NCBI GenBank assembly: GCA_937934595.1
Contig: CALGZA010000032.1
Coordinates: 1 to 38,200, forward strand
Direction of reading: 5' to 3'
DNA: 38,200 nucleotides
Source: an uncultured Verrucomicrobiales bacterium
Lineage (GTDB): Bacteria; Verrucomicrobiota; Verrucomicrobiia; Verrucomicrobiales; Akkermansiaceae
Shown piece after piece: positions 9,312 through 19,057 of the stretch. The notes below the pieces were generated by a model. The model did not search any database. It saw only the letters and a list, made by a program, of their open reading frames with translations, and was not told the DNA's origin. A program made the translations under genes and the position numbers. The number at the start of each line of letters is the position of its first letter. The stretch's first letter is position 1.

Positions 9312-10460
9312 ATGGAACACGAAACATGCATCGGAGTCCTCGGAGGAGGTCAGCTAGGTAGAATGTTATCCCTAGAAGCCCGTAGAATGGGATTTCAAGT
9401 CATCATGTGGACCGGAGGTGACAACTCAGGTGCAGCGCGCCTCGCTGACCACACCATCACCGAACCATTCAACTCACAACAAGCCTTCCAGCTATTCACA
9501 ACAACAGCGCACTGCGCAACCGTCGAATTCGAAAACATCCCCAGCACCCTTATCGACAAAGTCAGCACCACCATCCCCATCATGCCATCCTCAAAGGCTA
9601 TCAGCATCTGCCAAGACAGAGAAAAAGAAAAAACATTCCTCCGCTCAAAAAACATCCCCACCACTGCATTCCAAATAGTAACCAGCGCAGAAACCCTCCA
9701 GCTAGCGCTCGAAAAAATCCCAGGTGACGTCATCCTAAAAACCCTCAGAGACGGCTACGATGGTAAAGGCCAACTCCTCATCAAACAAAACAACAACAGA
9801 CCCTCAGCATCTGAACTCTGGAACACCTTCGGAAATCACAACGCCATCCTAGAAAAAAGAATCAACCTCAAATCTGAACTATCCGTAATCTGCGCACGTA
9901 GCCAAGACGGACAGACCATCGCCTACGATCCCGCAGAAAACGAACACCGAAACCACATCTTAGACATCTCCATAGTCCCAGCTAGAATCTCAGACACCCT
10001 CACCAGCCAAGCCAAACAAATAGCAGAAGAAATCACCACAGCACTAGACTACATCGGAGTCCTAGCCGTCGAATTCTTCGTAGATCAAGACGACAACCTA
10101 CTCGTAAACGAAATCGCACCACGCCCGCACAACTCAGGTCACCACACCATCGACGCCTGCGAAACATCACAGTTCGAACAACAAGTCCGTGCCGTTACAG
10201 GACTTCCTCTCGGAAGCACACGCCTCATACAGCCAGCAGTCATGTTAAATCTACTCGGTGACATCTGGCTTGACCCCACCACACCACCAGACTGGACCCC
10301 CATCCACACCACCCCCGGCGCAAAACTCCACCTCTACGGAAAAAACCACGCCAAACCCGGCCGTAAAATGGGACACATCACCTTCACCGCACCAACCATC
10401 CAAACAGCCATCCAAAACGCGGAAAAAATCAAACAAACCTACAACATAGGCACAACATAG
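9312..10460 (+). CDS. purK: N5-carboxyaminoimidazole ribonucleotide synthase
   Basis: PurK makes N5-CAIR from AIR, bicarbonate and ATP. The 382-residue protein has the N-terminal GGGQLGRM motif (11-18), an ATP-grasp core with VILKTLRDGYDGKGQ and the metal-binding VNEIAPRPHNSGHHTIDAC, and the typical C-terminal lid (GKNHAKPGRKMGHITF). The length is normal and all core motifs are intact. It starts 3 bp after purE. Having both PurE and PurK fits the standard bacterial two-step route. No Shine-Dalgarno sequence is visible. Confidence 0.96.
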   Translation: MEHETCIGVLGGGQLGRMLSLEARRMGFQVIMWTGGDNSGAARLADHTITEPFNSQQAFQLFTTTAHCATVEFENIPSTLIDKVSTTIPIMPSSKAISICQDREKEKTFLRSKNIPTTAFQIVTSAETLQLALEKIPGDVILKTLRDGYDGKGQLLIKQNNNRPSASELWNTFGNHNAILEKRINLKSELSVICARSQDGQTIAYDPAENEHRNHILDISIVPARISDTLTSQAKQIAEEITTALDYIGVLAVEFFVDQDDNLLVNEIAPRPHNSGHHTIDACETSQFEQQVRAVTGLPLGSTRLIQPAVMLNLLGDIWLDPTTPPDWTPIHTTPGAKLHLYGKNHAKPGRKMGHITFTAPTIQTAIQNAEKIKQTYNIGTT

Positions 10461-10543
10461 GCATAACATAACAAAACACCTACCTCCCCCAGCACCCCCT
10501 AAAATGATTTTACTTTTCTCCCATCATTCCCTAGCGTTATCAC

Positions 10544-13072
10544 ATGCGTAACATTCACCTGATCACAGCCCTTATCCTCATCCTTGCAGGATCGATCAGT
10601 GCGCAAAAAACAACGCCTTCGGCACTCAAAGCCAACCCAATCTTCAAAGAAGGTATCAACGCACTTGCAGACCATCTACCCACCATAGCCAGTGAGAAAT
10701 TCACCACCCTCCTGAAATCCAAAAAACTCCCCAGACAAGACAACATAACACTCCTCCTCCTCCTAACAGAGTCTCAGATCCAAGCCAATAAACCAAACTC
10801 TGCTCTAAAAACACTCAAAAACCCACTCATCACTAAACACCCAGACACCCCCTTCTGGAAAGGTCAGGCCACAGCCAACTCTGGCAGATACAATGACGCC
10901 ATCAAGATACTCGAACAAACCACCACAAAATCAAAACACCACCAACGCGCACAAATCAAAATAGCCAACCTCGCAGCAGCCCTAAACAAAACAGACAAAG
11001 CGCTCAGCACACTCAAAAAATCAATCAAACAAACACAAAACAACAACATCTCACCCCAGACATACCTCTCACTAGCTAAACTATACCTCACCAAAAATGA
11101 CCACCAAAACGCAACCAAAACCATCACAAAAATCAACACCACAGACCCACACACCAATACAGAAAAACAAATCATCCTAGCACAAATCAACATCCTCAAA
11201 AAAAACTACCCTCAAGCTATCCAGTCACTTACAGAACTCGTAAAAAACCCAAAACACCTAGACAAAAACGCACTAAGCCACGCCACCCTCCACCTAGCAG
11301 ACGCTCTCCACCTCAACGGCAACAACGTTAAAGCCATCAACACACTCATCACCTTCACAGAAAATAACAAAAACTCCCCACTACTAAGCTCCATCTTCTC
11401 CAAGCTCACTAACTGGATTCCATCAGACGCAGCTCTCACCGCCCCCACCATCAAACAGCTCATTACCTGGGCAGACAGAGACCAGCCAGAACAAACCAAT
11501 AACATCACAAAAATAAATCAAGAACACAGCGACCTCAAAGCCTTCGCACATTACTACTACGCCCGCCACCTCGCTAATCAAAAAGACACTACCAGCAAAA
11601 CAAAAGCCATCTTCGAATTTAGCATACTAAGACTCCGGCACCCCACACACATCCTAGCAGGAACATCATTAACAGACACAGCCACCACCCAGCTCGCACT
11701 CAACAGAATCAAACCAGCTAAAAACACACTAAAACTCATCCAAGAACTAAACATCCCCATCGCACCCATTGCAAAACAACAAGCCGCATTCCTACTAGGT
11801 AAAATCAACCACAACGAAAAAAATCACCTCGCAGCTGCCGCAGCATTCCAAAAAGTAGTAGACACCGCCAGCAAAGAACTCAGAACCGCAGCCATTGTCA
11901 ATGCCGCCAGCAGCTACCTCGCAGCAGCAGACACAAAAGGATTCAAAAAACTACAAAAAAACATCAATAACCCACAAACACAAACAAACCTCACTCTAGA
12001 ATACGCACTCTGGCTAACCAAAGAAAATAAAATCCAAGCTCGCACCATACTCCAAAACTTCACCATCAAACACCCAGACCACCCACGCATCACAGAAGCC
12101 AGACTAGCTCTAGCACTCAATAGCCTCCTTGTCCCACCCACAGACCCAGTCATCTACCAAAACACCATACCCCAGATTTCTAAAACCTCACTAACCCCAG
12201 CTCAACAAGCTGACTACGCATACCTTGCATACAGAAACGCCATATCACTAAATAACTTCACCGGCGCAGCAAACATTGCCAAAAACTTCGCAGAATCTTA
12301 CCCACTTCACCCCCGCAACCCAGAATTTAGTCTCCTAGAAGGACAAGCACTCTACCACAACGGACAACACAACGAAGCCCGCCGTATCCTCCTCAGCCTC
12401 ACAAAAAAACACCCCAAACACCCCCTTAAAAACTACGCCCAATATTACGCAGCCATGTCTGCTAAACTAGAAGGAACACCTCAGTCAGAAACAGAAGCCA
12501 TCTCACTATTCTCTAAAATCGCATCTAATAAATCCTCCCTCAGCAAAGAAGCTCTCCATCAACTAGCCAAACTCCACATCAACCAAAACAACCCACAACA
12601 AGCCATCAAAATCCTACAACCACTCTACAATACCCAACCCAAAAACAAAAAAACACTCAACACCAGCATCACTCTAGCATCCGCCTACCACACCCTAGGG
12701 AACACCAAACCCGTAAACTTCAAATCAGCACTCACCATCTACAACACACTCATCTCCCAATTCAAAAACACTCCCCTCATACATAACCAAATCAAATACA
12801 CCAAAGCTCTCACCCTCCAGCACATGGGCAATAATGAACATGCCCTAAAAGTATACTACTCAGTTATTAACGCCCAAAATCCAAAATCTATAGAATGGAA
12901 ATGGTACTATAAATGCGGCTTCACTGCCATAGCCATGCTAGAAGAAATGAAGAACCCTAACGCAGCCATAGCAATAGCCAAAAAACTAGCCAACACCAAA
13001 GGTAACCGTTCTCAAGAAGCACAAAAACGCGCCCGCGCACTCGAAATGAAATACATGATCTGGGAAAAATAA
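10544..13072 (+). CDS. Large secreted TPR-repeat protein
   Basis: An 842-residue protein with a clear signal peptide (MRNIHLITALILILAGSISAQ, probable cleavage after SISA). The rest is almost wholly alpha-helical repeats of about 34 residues, with TPR-like spacing of Ala, Gly, Leu and Tyr. Examples lie in the stretches containing GRYNDAIKILEQ, NYPQAIQSLTELV, HLAAAAAFQKVV, GQHNEARRILLSL and NPQQAIKILQPL. It resembles YbgF/BamD-type periplasmic TPR scaffolds and the long TPR proteins common in Verrucomicrobiota. No enzyme motif is seen. It starts 83 bp after purK and may have its own promoter. The function is unknown; a scaffold for envelope complexes is the general expectation. Confidence 0.85.
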   Translation: MRNIHLITALILILAGSISAQKTTPSALKANPIFKEGINALADHLPTIASEKFTTLLKSKKLPRQDNITLLLLLTESQIQANKPNSALKTLKNPLITKHPDTPFWKGQATANSGRYNDAIKILEQTTTKSKHHQRAQIKIANLAAALNKTDKALSTLKKSIKQTQNNNISPQTYLSLAKLYLTKNDHQNATKTITKINTTDPHTNTEKQIILAQINILKKNYPQAIQSLTELVKNPKHLDKNALSHATLHLADALHLNGNNVKAINTLITFTENNKNSPLLSSIFSKLTNWIPSDAALTAPTIKQLITWADRDQPEQTNNITKINQEHSDLKAFAHYYYARHLANQKDTTSKTKAIFEFSILRLRHPTHILAGTSLTDTATTQLALNRIKPAKNTLKLIQELNIPIAPIAKQQAAFLLGKINHNEKNHLAAAAAFQKVVDTASKELRTAAIVNAASSYLAAADTKGFKKLQKNINNPQTQTNLTLEYALWLTKENKIQARTILQNFTIKHPDHPRITEARLALALNSLLVPPTDPVIYQNTIPQISKTSLTPAQQADYAYLAYRNAISLNNFTGAANIAKNFAESYPLHPRNPEFSLLEGQALYHNGQHNEARRILLSLTKKHPKHPLKNYAQYYAAMSAKLEGTPQSETEAISLFSKIASNKSSLSKEALHQLAKLHINQNNPQQAIKILQPLYNTQPKNKKTLNTSITLASAYHTLGNTKPVNFKSALTIYNTLISQFKNTPLIHNQIKYTKALTLQHMGNNEHALKVYYSVINAQNPKSIEWKWYYKCGFTAIAMLEEMKNPNAAIAIAKKLANTKGNRSQEAQKRARALEMKYMIWEK

Positions 13073-13114
13073 AGCTAATAAAACTCTTATCCCAGCTATG
13101 ATAACAAAAACAAC

Positions 13115-13127
13115 GTAAATAATTTAC
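13115..13127. promoter_or_regulatory. Small palindrome upstream of the PEP-CTERM gene
   Basis: GTAAATAATTTAC is a perfect inverted repeat (5-bp arms, 3-bp centre) 48 bp ahead of the ATG at 13175. A TTGTCA at 13137-13142 lies just after it and could be a -35 box with a weak -10 (TAAATG, 13158-13163) at 15-bp spacing. The layout would allow a repressor or activator site, but the palindrome is short and could be chance. Confidence 0.3.
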
Positions 13128-13174
13128 ATTTATTTCTTGTCAAATGAGAAATGGGGATAAATGTTACTTGAACC

Positions 13175-13975
13175 ATGAATAATAAAACGTTAAAAATTAT
13201 TTGCTTCACAGCAATACTATCCTCTTCAGCCCAAGCAGCTGTAACTTCCTGGAATATAGTTGAGCCAGGTGATTCTGGCACTCGGCTACTAACTGTAAGC
13301 ACTTCGTCTGGATGGACTGACCCATGGGGTAACACTATCACCGCAACTAACACCTCAAGCACAGGTGGTAACACTTCTAACTTCCATACACAGTTTAATT
13401 TAGCTAACCACTGGCCAGCATCAAGTACCACATATGATCCACTCATTTCGGTAGACCCAGCGGAACTGGACTTGCTTACCACTAACCTCACTGCAGGTCA
13501 GTTAGCCACAGTCACGCTAGATTTCTCAAATGACATGACACAACCTCACCAATGGATGTTTATTGGTTTAGAAGGTTCCAATGAAAGCATAACTATTACA
13601 GCTTTCTTAGACGGAAATCAAGTATCTACAACGGGTTGGGGTGACGCTTCATTGGTAAATGGAATAGATGGTGATTTTGGTTCCAAGAACCCTACAATTG
13701 CCGGTGGCACTGCTCCAGATATCACTAATAGTGGCAGCTCAGTTTTAATTGAAGGAACAAGTACTGCTGGCGCTTTGTGGGACTTCTCTGTTGCTCTCCT
13801 TGAGCCTACAGCAGCATATGACCAATTAGTCATCAGCTACGATGGAGGAGCTAGTAACTCTTCATCATTTGGAGTAATACTCAACTCAGATACAACAATT
13901 GTACCAGAACCTACTACTCCTCTTCTAGGTTCACTTGCCCTTGTAATGTCTGCCTTATGGCGTCGCAGATCTTAA
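13175..13975 (+). CDS. PEP-CTERM sorted extracellular protein
   Basis: A 266-residue exported protein. The signal peptide ends near AQA (residue 22). The middle (23-240) is rich in Ser, Thr, Gly and Asn and looks like a beta-sandwich, with no Cys beyond the signal region. The C-terminus is a PEP-CTERM tag: VPEP (243-246), a hydrophobic helix (about 248-262) and RRRS. Such tags are cut by exosortase, which passes the protein to the surface or matrix; no exosortase gene is in this window. The gene has more G than C on its coding strand, unlike its neighbours. A strong terminator follows. The substrate or role is unknown; an adhesin or matrix protein is plausible. Confidence 0.9.
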   Translation: MNNKTLKIICFTAILSSSAQAAVTSWNIVEPGDSGTRLLTVSTSSGWTDPWGNTITATNTSSTGGNTSNFHTQFNLANHWPASSTTYDPLISVDPAELDLLTTNLTAGQLATVTLDFSNDMTQPHQWMFIGLEGSNESITITAFLDGNQVSTTGWGDASLVNGIDGDFGSKNPTIAGGTAPDITNSGSSVLIEGTSTAGALWDFSVALLEPTAAYDQLVISYDGGASNSSSFGVILNSDTTIVPEPTTPLLGSLALVMSALWRRRS

Positions 13976-14017
13976 TTTAAGATTATAGATATATTATTTT
14001 AAATTAGTTTATATTTC

Positions 14018-14050
14018 TTGTCCACTCATCTATGGGTGGACAATTTTTTT
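14018..14050 (+). terminator. Rho-independent terminator of the PEP-CTERM gene
   Basis: TTGTCCACTC pairs with GGGTGGACAA (10 bp including one G-T pair) around a 6-base loop, followed at once by seven T. It starts 42 bases after the stop at 13975 and would end this one-gene transcript. Confidence 0.92.
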
Positions 14051-14405
14051 ATCCATACATGCCTTATCTTAATTCCAACCACACTATGATAAAAATCTAC
14101 AGGAATTCTTCGCAATACAGATATTTCTCAGCACGACTTCTTCAACATATTTTATTAAAGGTGCAATCCACCACAGGTGATACTAACAGCATTAAAATAA
14201 TAAAAAAAATCACAGAGTAGCTAATCTAGCTAATAGGCGCAAACTAAAAATACTATCCATATCATCACAGATGAACATCAAGGATAATAACAGAAACTGC
14301 ACAGCACCTACTGAGAAATATTTAATTCGATGTAAAAGAAATCACAGAAACCATTTATTTTTCTTCATACTACGAAGTGGTGTATTTAGAAAATTCATAT
14401 AGCAC
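14051..14405. other. Gene-free gap after the terminator
   Basis: About 355 bp, AT-rich. A 62-codon frame (14032-14220) starts inside the terminator stem and has no protein-like features, so I reject it. I see no tRNA, no repeat and no clear promoter, although the promoter of the 14406 gene must lie here. Confidence 0.5.
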
Positions 14406-16208
14406 ATGAGTAATTCCAACAACTTCACAGCTCTTAAAACTGTCAGTAAAAAAACACATCTATGGTGGCTCTATTTACCCCTTCTTCCTATTTTTCCATT
14501 ACTAGCACTCATTGCTTTCAGTTCAGGATGCTTCCCTGGTGCATATATTTTTGATGACAAACCCACCATCCGTGATAACCAAGCGCTTAATTCACCATGG
14601 CTAGCAATCACTAAACAGTCAGCTCCCGAGCCCAGCGCTTTCAACGGTCGCCCCATTGCCGCACTCTCTTTTGCAGTAGCTAATTTAATACTGCCCTCTG
14701 AACCCGGCTACATGAGACTATTTAGTATTATTCTTCACAGCATAAGTGGCTGGCTTATATTCTGCCTAATAGCAGATCTTAGCTCCCGGCTCAGCTGGAA
14801 ATCACCAAAACTAGTAGCTCTTTTTATCTCAACCATCTGGATGGTACACCCTATCCACTGTCAAGCTGTCTTGTACCTATCTCAGAGAACATCCCTCCTC
14901 ATGGGCCTCTGTTTCATTACCTGCCTGTGGGCAAGTATTCGCAGAAAACCTAATGGCCCCCTTGAACAGACACCTCACCCATACTGGACCACATTAGGTG
15001 TTCTTGCATGTTGGATTGGTGTTGCTAGTAAAGAAGTCATGGTAGTCGCCCCATTAGCAGTGATCTTAATAGATGTAGCTCTGGCTGGTCGTTCACATAT
15101 AAAAGAAATCTTTAAAAAAAATATACTCTACTACGGACTTCTCCTATCATCATGGATCTACTTAGCTATCATGCTAATCATCAGACCTGTATCAAAAACA
15201 GCCACATTTGGAGGCAATCTGTCACCAGTAAACTTTCTCAAAACACAAGGTGAAATTATATTCTCCTATTTACACACCCTCATCTGGCCAGAAAAACTTA
15301 TCTTTGATTATGGTGATTTTAAACCCGTTCAAGGATACACCTTTCTCTTCCCATTAATCATCCTTGCCTTATCACTCAGCACTGCATCGTATTATTTATT
15401 ACGTAAGAAATCCTCAATTAACCTACGTTTTTTTGCAACTACCATCATCTTTACACTCATTACCCTCGCACCAAACTCAAGTATCCTCCCCAATTTATCA
15501 GAAATCGGTGCGGAACGAAGAATGCTACTACCTTCTCTAGGTATCATAGCCGCCATTCTAGCTATTTCCTACCTTACTCTTCAGCGTTTACGCCATGGAA
15601 CAATAGTCTTCTCCGCCATAGGAGCTTGCCTCATCATAGCCCTGACTTCCCTAGCATACTCCCAGTCCTTAAATTATAAAACCGAAGTATCCCTATGGCG
15701 TGCAGCTAACAACTCAAAACCGGCGAACAACAGAGCATCTATTCACCTTGCTCTCGCACTACATGACACTGGCAAAACTCCCGAGAGCATGACGATCATC
15801 AATCAGGTAATCACCAAAGATGACCTCAATCAATTTGACCAACTCAGTATTGCTGAATATTTCGGTAAATCTAAGCAATGGAAAGACGCTTATAAATATC
15901 AAAAAGTAGGTCTCAGTAATTTAGTAAAAATATATGTTGATCCAACTTATACAGAGCTTAACGGCACAATAAGACTAATTGAATTAGTCACCAAATATCA
16001 TCAAGACTATGCAATAACATATAAATACACTAGCAACGCCCTAAAACGCTTTCCTAATCAAGCTTCGATAGTGAAACTCCACGCTATTGCAGCGAGCAGA
16101 TGTGACAAAAAATCAGAAAGTATCGAGCTACTTAAGAGATTTACTAAAAAACACCCTGAACAACTGCAGCTAATAAAACTTCTTGAACAAATTAAAGCTC
16201 TTCCATAA
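14406..16208 (+). CDS. TMTC-like GT-C glycosyltransferase with TPR tail
   Basis: A 600-residue protein with about 9-11 membrane helices (roughly 20-425) and a C-terminal TPR-like helical region (about 430-600). The N-terminal loop has IFDDKPTIRDN (48-58) with the acidic pair expected of GT-C enzymes. Then come NGRPI (80-84), LHS (110-112), MVHPIHCQAVLYLSQRTSLL (146-165) and SKEVMVVAPLAVILID (208-223). These match the motif order of TMTC/Pmt-like proteins, which move sugars from lipid-linked donors to proteins outside the membrane. Bacterial members with TPR tails are common in this phylum, but few have a known substrate. The start is ATG at 14406 with no ribosome binding site. The family is fairly sure and the activity is inferred. 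Confidence 0.85.
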   Translation: MSNSNNFTALKTVSKKTHLWWLYLPLLPIFPLLALIAFSSGCFPGAYIFDDKPTIRDNQALNSPWLAITKQSAPEPSAFNGRPIAALSFAVANLILPSEPGYMRLFSIILHSISGWLIFCLIADLSSRLSWKSPKLVALFISTIWMVHPIHCQAVLYLSQRTSLLMGLCFITCLWASIRRKPNGPLEQTPHPYWTTLGVLACWIGVASKEVMVVAPLAVILIDVALAGRSHIKEIFKKNILYYGLLLSSWIYLAIMLIIRPVSKTATFGGNLSPVNFLKTQGEIIFSYLHTLIWPEKLIFDYGDFKPVQGYTFLFPLIILALSLSTASYYLLRKKSSINLRFFATTIIFTLITLAPNSSILPNLSEIGAERRMLLPSLGIIAAILAISYLTLQRLRHGTIVFSAIGACLIIALTSLAYSQSLNYKTEVSLWRAANNSKPANNRASIHLALALHDTGKTPESMTIINQVITKDDLNQFDQLSIAEYFGKSKQWKDAYKYQKVGLSNLVKIYVDPTYTELNGTIRLIELVTKYHQDYAITYKYTSNALKRFPNQASIVKLHAIAASRCDKKSESIELLKRFTKKHPEQLQLIKLLEQIKALP

Positions 16209-16512
16209 CCAAGGCCAAACCTCTTAAGTCTTTCCCCCCCCCGAATATCACTCTCCAAAAAAAGAAGCCTGACTCTAATATCACCATCCCATAACGAATA
16301 CTGATGATTTCCTCAGCAAGCAAACAACAATGCAAACAGCGTAAAATAAGATACTAACAAAATCATCCCACAAGGCACACCAACCAGTAGAAGCCATCCC
16401 CAAAATAAACCAGATATCACACTCTAGACTTGTCACAACTACACCTCACTAGTATCAATATATTATACTAAAAACACTAAAATCATTTCATCCTAACAGC
16501 ACCCCAAACTTC
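16209..16512. other. Gene-free gap between two TPR genes
   Basis: About 304 bp. It holds a run of nine C (16234-16242). Near the 3' end there is a possible TTGTCA (16430-16435) with TATCAA 17 bp later, and a second AT-rich box (TATTATACT, 16461-16469). This may be the promoter of the 16513 gene, but the match is weak. Confidence 0.4.
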
Positions 16513-17274
16513 ATGATAATACGCTACATCCCTCCCCTATTAACCGCATTTATTCTATTCATACCTACACTCAATGCTCAGCAAAGAAATAATACAGCCA
16601 TCAAAAATTTAAACAGAGTATTCAGTAACCTTCCTGAAACTGATAGATTAGAATATTCACGCCTAACGAAAAAATCAATGCGCTACCTGGCAAACAATAG
16701 AATCTTCGATGCTCTTGTTACTGCCCACCAAATGCACGTCATATTTAAAGATGATCCAAACTCCTACATTCTACTAGCTAATATTTACCTAAAAATCCAA
16801 AAATATGATTCTGCCCGTAAAAACCTTAAACAAGCAGAAAAAATGCTTGGAATCACTCCTGATATTGCCTTCGCATACGCCACAATAGAGTTTAACAAAA
16901 ATAACTGGAATGCTTCTATTAAGCATAACCAGAACTTCATCAAAATTTCATCCCCTTATACCAAAAAATCTTTACTTGAAATAGCAGACTTCAAAATCTT
17001 TCTCGCCTTACTATCACTAGATTCCAATAACACCAAAAACAAAAAACTAAACATAATTCACAAAAAAGGAATCAATCACTTAAAACAAAAATATACATTT
17101 TTAGATGACTCACCATTCTTCTACTACGCTCAAGCAGCTATCAAAATTCAAGCTAATGACTCTAATGGCGAAAATGAATGGCGTAGAAAAGCTAATAAAA
17201 TTTTTAGTAACAGCTCAGTACAACTTGCACAATGGAACAACGCGCTAAATATTTTTATAACATCGAAAAAATAA
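16513..17274 (+). CDS. Small secreted TPR-like protein
   Basis: A 253-residue protein with a signal peptide (MIIRYIPPLLTAFILFIPTLNAQ, probable cleavage after LNA). Helical repeats of TPR spacing follow: DALVTAHQMHVIFKDDPNSY, ILLANIYLKIQKYDSARKNL and AFAYATIEFNKNNWNASIKH. It has no enzyme motif or lipobox. Two TPR-containing products next to each other (this one and the 14406 gene's tail) may interact at the outer face of the inner membrane, but 304 bp separate them and no shared operon is shown. The gene is real by codon pattern and signal peptide; the function is unknown. Confidence 0.75.
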   Translation: MIIRYIPPLLTAFILFIPTLNAQQRNNTAIKNLNRVFSNLPETDRLEYSRLTKKSMRYLANNRIFDALVTAHQMHVIFKDDPNSYILLANIYLKIQKYDSARKNLKQAEKMLGITPDIAFAYATIEFNKNNWNASIKHNQNFIKISSPYTKKSLLEIADFKIFLALLSLDSNNTKNKKLNIIHKKGINHLKQKYTFLDDSPFFYYAQAAIKIQANDSNGENEWRRKANKIFSNSSVQLAQWNNALNIFITSKK

Positions 17275-17535
17275 ACATATCACTCTAACATTTACCACCC
17301 CGAGCCGTCAAAAGCCGATTCAAACCAGAGCTAACCGGTAACCCTATCTCATATCACTATAAAGATTAAGTAACTTCCTTTGATACCGCCTCCTATGTTC
17401 ATTCACATCCTTGTATCCTCCTATGTGATTCTTGTTAAGCATACCAAAATTCTACCTATCAACTCCCGTCAACCATAACAACAAGATGCACTATGCTTTG
17501 CCCAGCCACCAAGTCAGTGCGACCCTGCCAAGCAC
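17275..17535. other. Gene-free gap between convergent genes
   Basis: The stop of the rightward TPR gene faces the leftward ahcY gene. I see a 10-bp direct repeat CCTCCTATGT (17389-17398 and 17417-17426) with no clear role, and the ahcY terminator just beyond. Nothing else can be supported. Confidence 0.5.
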
Positions 17536-17566
17536 AAAAAAAGCTGAGAGGAATAACCCTCTCAGC
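17536..17566 (-). terminator. Rho-independent terminator of metK-ahcY
   Basis: Read leftward, GCTGAGAGG pairs perfectly with CCTCTCAGC (9 bp, 6-base loop) and seven T follow. It lies 28 bases past the ahcY stop and ends the leftward transcript. Confidence 0.95.
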
Positions 17567-17594
17567 CTAATAATTAAAACATAAACAAATAATC

Positions 17595-19025
17595 TTAATA
17601 CCTGTAATGCTCAGGCTTGTAAGGCCCAGCTACAGGAACATTGATGTAGTCGGCCTGCTCTTGAGACAATACAGTTAACTTAGCTCCTATCTTCTCGAGG
17701 TGTAGTCTAGCCACCTCCTCATCGAGTGCCTTCGGTAATAAGTATAACTTATTCTCATACTCATCCTTGTTCTCCCACAGATCAATCTGAGCCAGTGTCT
17801 GATTCGCAAAACTGTTAGACATTACAAATGATGGATGACCAGTAGCACAGCCCAAGTTAATCAAGCGCCCCTCGGCAAGTAAATAAATACTGTTACCCTC
17901 AGAAAAAGTATACTTATCAACTTGGGGCTTAATGTTCGTATGTGTCACACCAGAAACCTGAGTAAGCTGTTCACCTTGAATCTCATTATCAAAGTGTCCT
18001 ATGTTACAAACTATCGCCTGATCCTTCATCTGCTTCATATGCTCTAAGGTGATAATGTCCTTATTACCTGTCGTAGTTACATAGATATCAGCTGTCCCAA
18101 GCGTACTCTCCACAGTATTCACCTGATACCCTTCCATTGCAGCCTGAAGCGCACAAATCGGATCAATCTCAGTCACGGTCACAATCGCTCCCATATTCTT
18201 AAGAGCCTGAGCAGAACCTTTACCCACATCTCCATAACCACATACTACAGCATGCTTACCAGAAATCATAACATCGGTTGCACGCTTGATGCCATCCACA
18301 AGTGACTCACGACAACCATAAAGGTTATCAAACTTGGACTTAGTAACAGAATCATTAACATTGATCGCTGGGAAAAGCAACTCACCATTCTCAACCATCT
18401 GCTGAAGCCTATGAACACCTGTCGTCGTCTCCTCAGAGACTCCTTTACACTCAGCTACCACTCCACCCCAGAAACCTGGACGCTCCTCTAAAGTCTTCTT
18501 CAGAATATTCTTAACACAAGCCTCCTCAGTGTTAGAGGCTGGTCCATTCACCCAGTCACAACCATTCTCCAAGTCATTTCCTTTGTGAATAAGTAATGTA
18601 GCATCACCACCATCATCAACTATAAGCTGAGGCCCCTTATTACCTGGGAAAGTGAGCGCATTCAACGTACACTCCCAGTATTCCTCCAATGTCTCACCCT
18701 TCCATGCAAACACAGGAACCCCACTTGCTGCAATAGCTGCTGCTGCATGGTCCTGAGTCGAAAATATATTACATGAACACCAGCGAACATCCGCACCCAG
18801 ATCCACCAGGGTCTCAATGAGAACAGCTGTCTGAATCGTCATATGAAGTGAACCCATAATACGCACACCAGCCAAAGGCTTAGCTGCAGCATGCTTCTGG
18901 CGAATAGCCATCAGTCCTGGCATCTCGTGCTCAGCAACTTCTATTTCCTTTCTCCCCCAATCAGCGAGAGTTATATCCGCGATCTTATAATCGTCTGTCT
19001 TTGGTTTTTCTAATGTAGTCGGCAT
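17595..19025 (-). CDS. ahcY: S-adenosylhomocysteine hydrolase
   Basis: This cytoplasmic NAD-dependent enzyme splits S-adenosylhomocysteine into adenosine and homocysteine, clearing the inhibitor left by methyltransferases. The 476-residue protein has [16 protein letters not shown] (58-73), [12 protein letters not shown] (195-206), [13 protein letters not shown] (222-234) with the substrate Lys and Asp, the NAD-binding GYGDVGKG (263-270) and the C-terminal KPEHYRY that closes the partner's NAD site. The length is typical of the long bacterial form. It lies 32 bp after metK and shares its transcript. Its C-over-G bias on the + strand is milder than in neighbouring genes, as expected for a highly expressed gene. 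No Shine-Dalgarno sequence is seen. Confidence 0.98.
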   Translation of the reverse strand: MPTTLEKPKTDDYKIADITLADWGRKEIEVAEHEMPGLMAIRQKHAAAKPLAGVRIMGSLHMTIQTAVLIETLVDLGADVRWCSCNIFSTQDHAAAAIAASGVPVFAWKGETLEEYWECTLNALTFPGNKGPQLIVDDGGDATLLIHKGNDLENGCDWVNGPASNTEEACVKNILKKTLEERPGFWGGVVAECKGVSEETTTGVHRLQQMVENGELLFPAINVNDSVTKSKFDNLYGCRESLVDGIKRATDVMISGKHAVVCGYGDVGKGSAQALKNMGAIVTVTEIDPICALQAAMEGYQVNTVESTLGTADIYVTTTGNKDIITLEHMKQMKDQAIVCNIGHFDNEIQGEQLTQVSGVTHTNIKPQVDKYTFSEGNSIYLLAEGRLINLGCATGHPSFVMSNSFANQTLAQIDLWENKDEYENKLYLLPKALDEEVARLHLEKIGAKLTVLSQEQADYINVPVAGPYKPEHYRY

Positions 19026-19057
19026 AATAATTGTATTGTTTGTGTTAGTTCTTGCGA

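Noticed and set aside
10544-13072. Repeated helical units as a possible DNA repeat or CRISPR array
   Set aside because: The periodicity is in the protein (TPR helices); no near-identical DNA repeats with spacers are present anywhere in the window.
14032-14220. 62-codon frame after the PEP-CTERM gene
   Set aside because: It begins inside the terminator hairpin and shows no signal, repeat or motif.
16234-16242. Run of nine C as a phase-variation tract
   Set aside because: It lies after a stop codon and outside any plausible promoter spacing, so slippage would have no clear effect.
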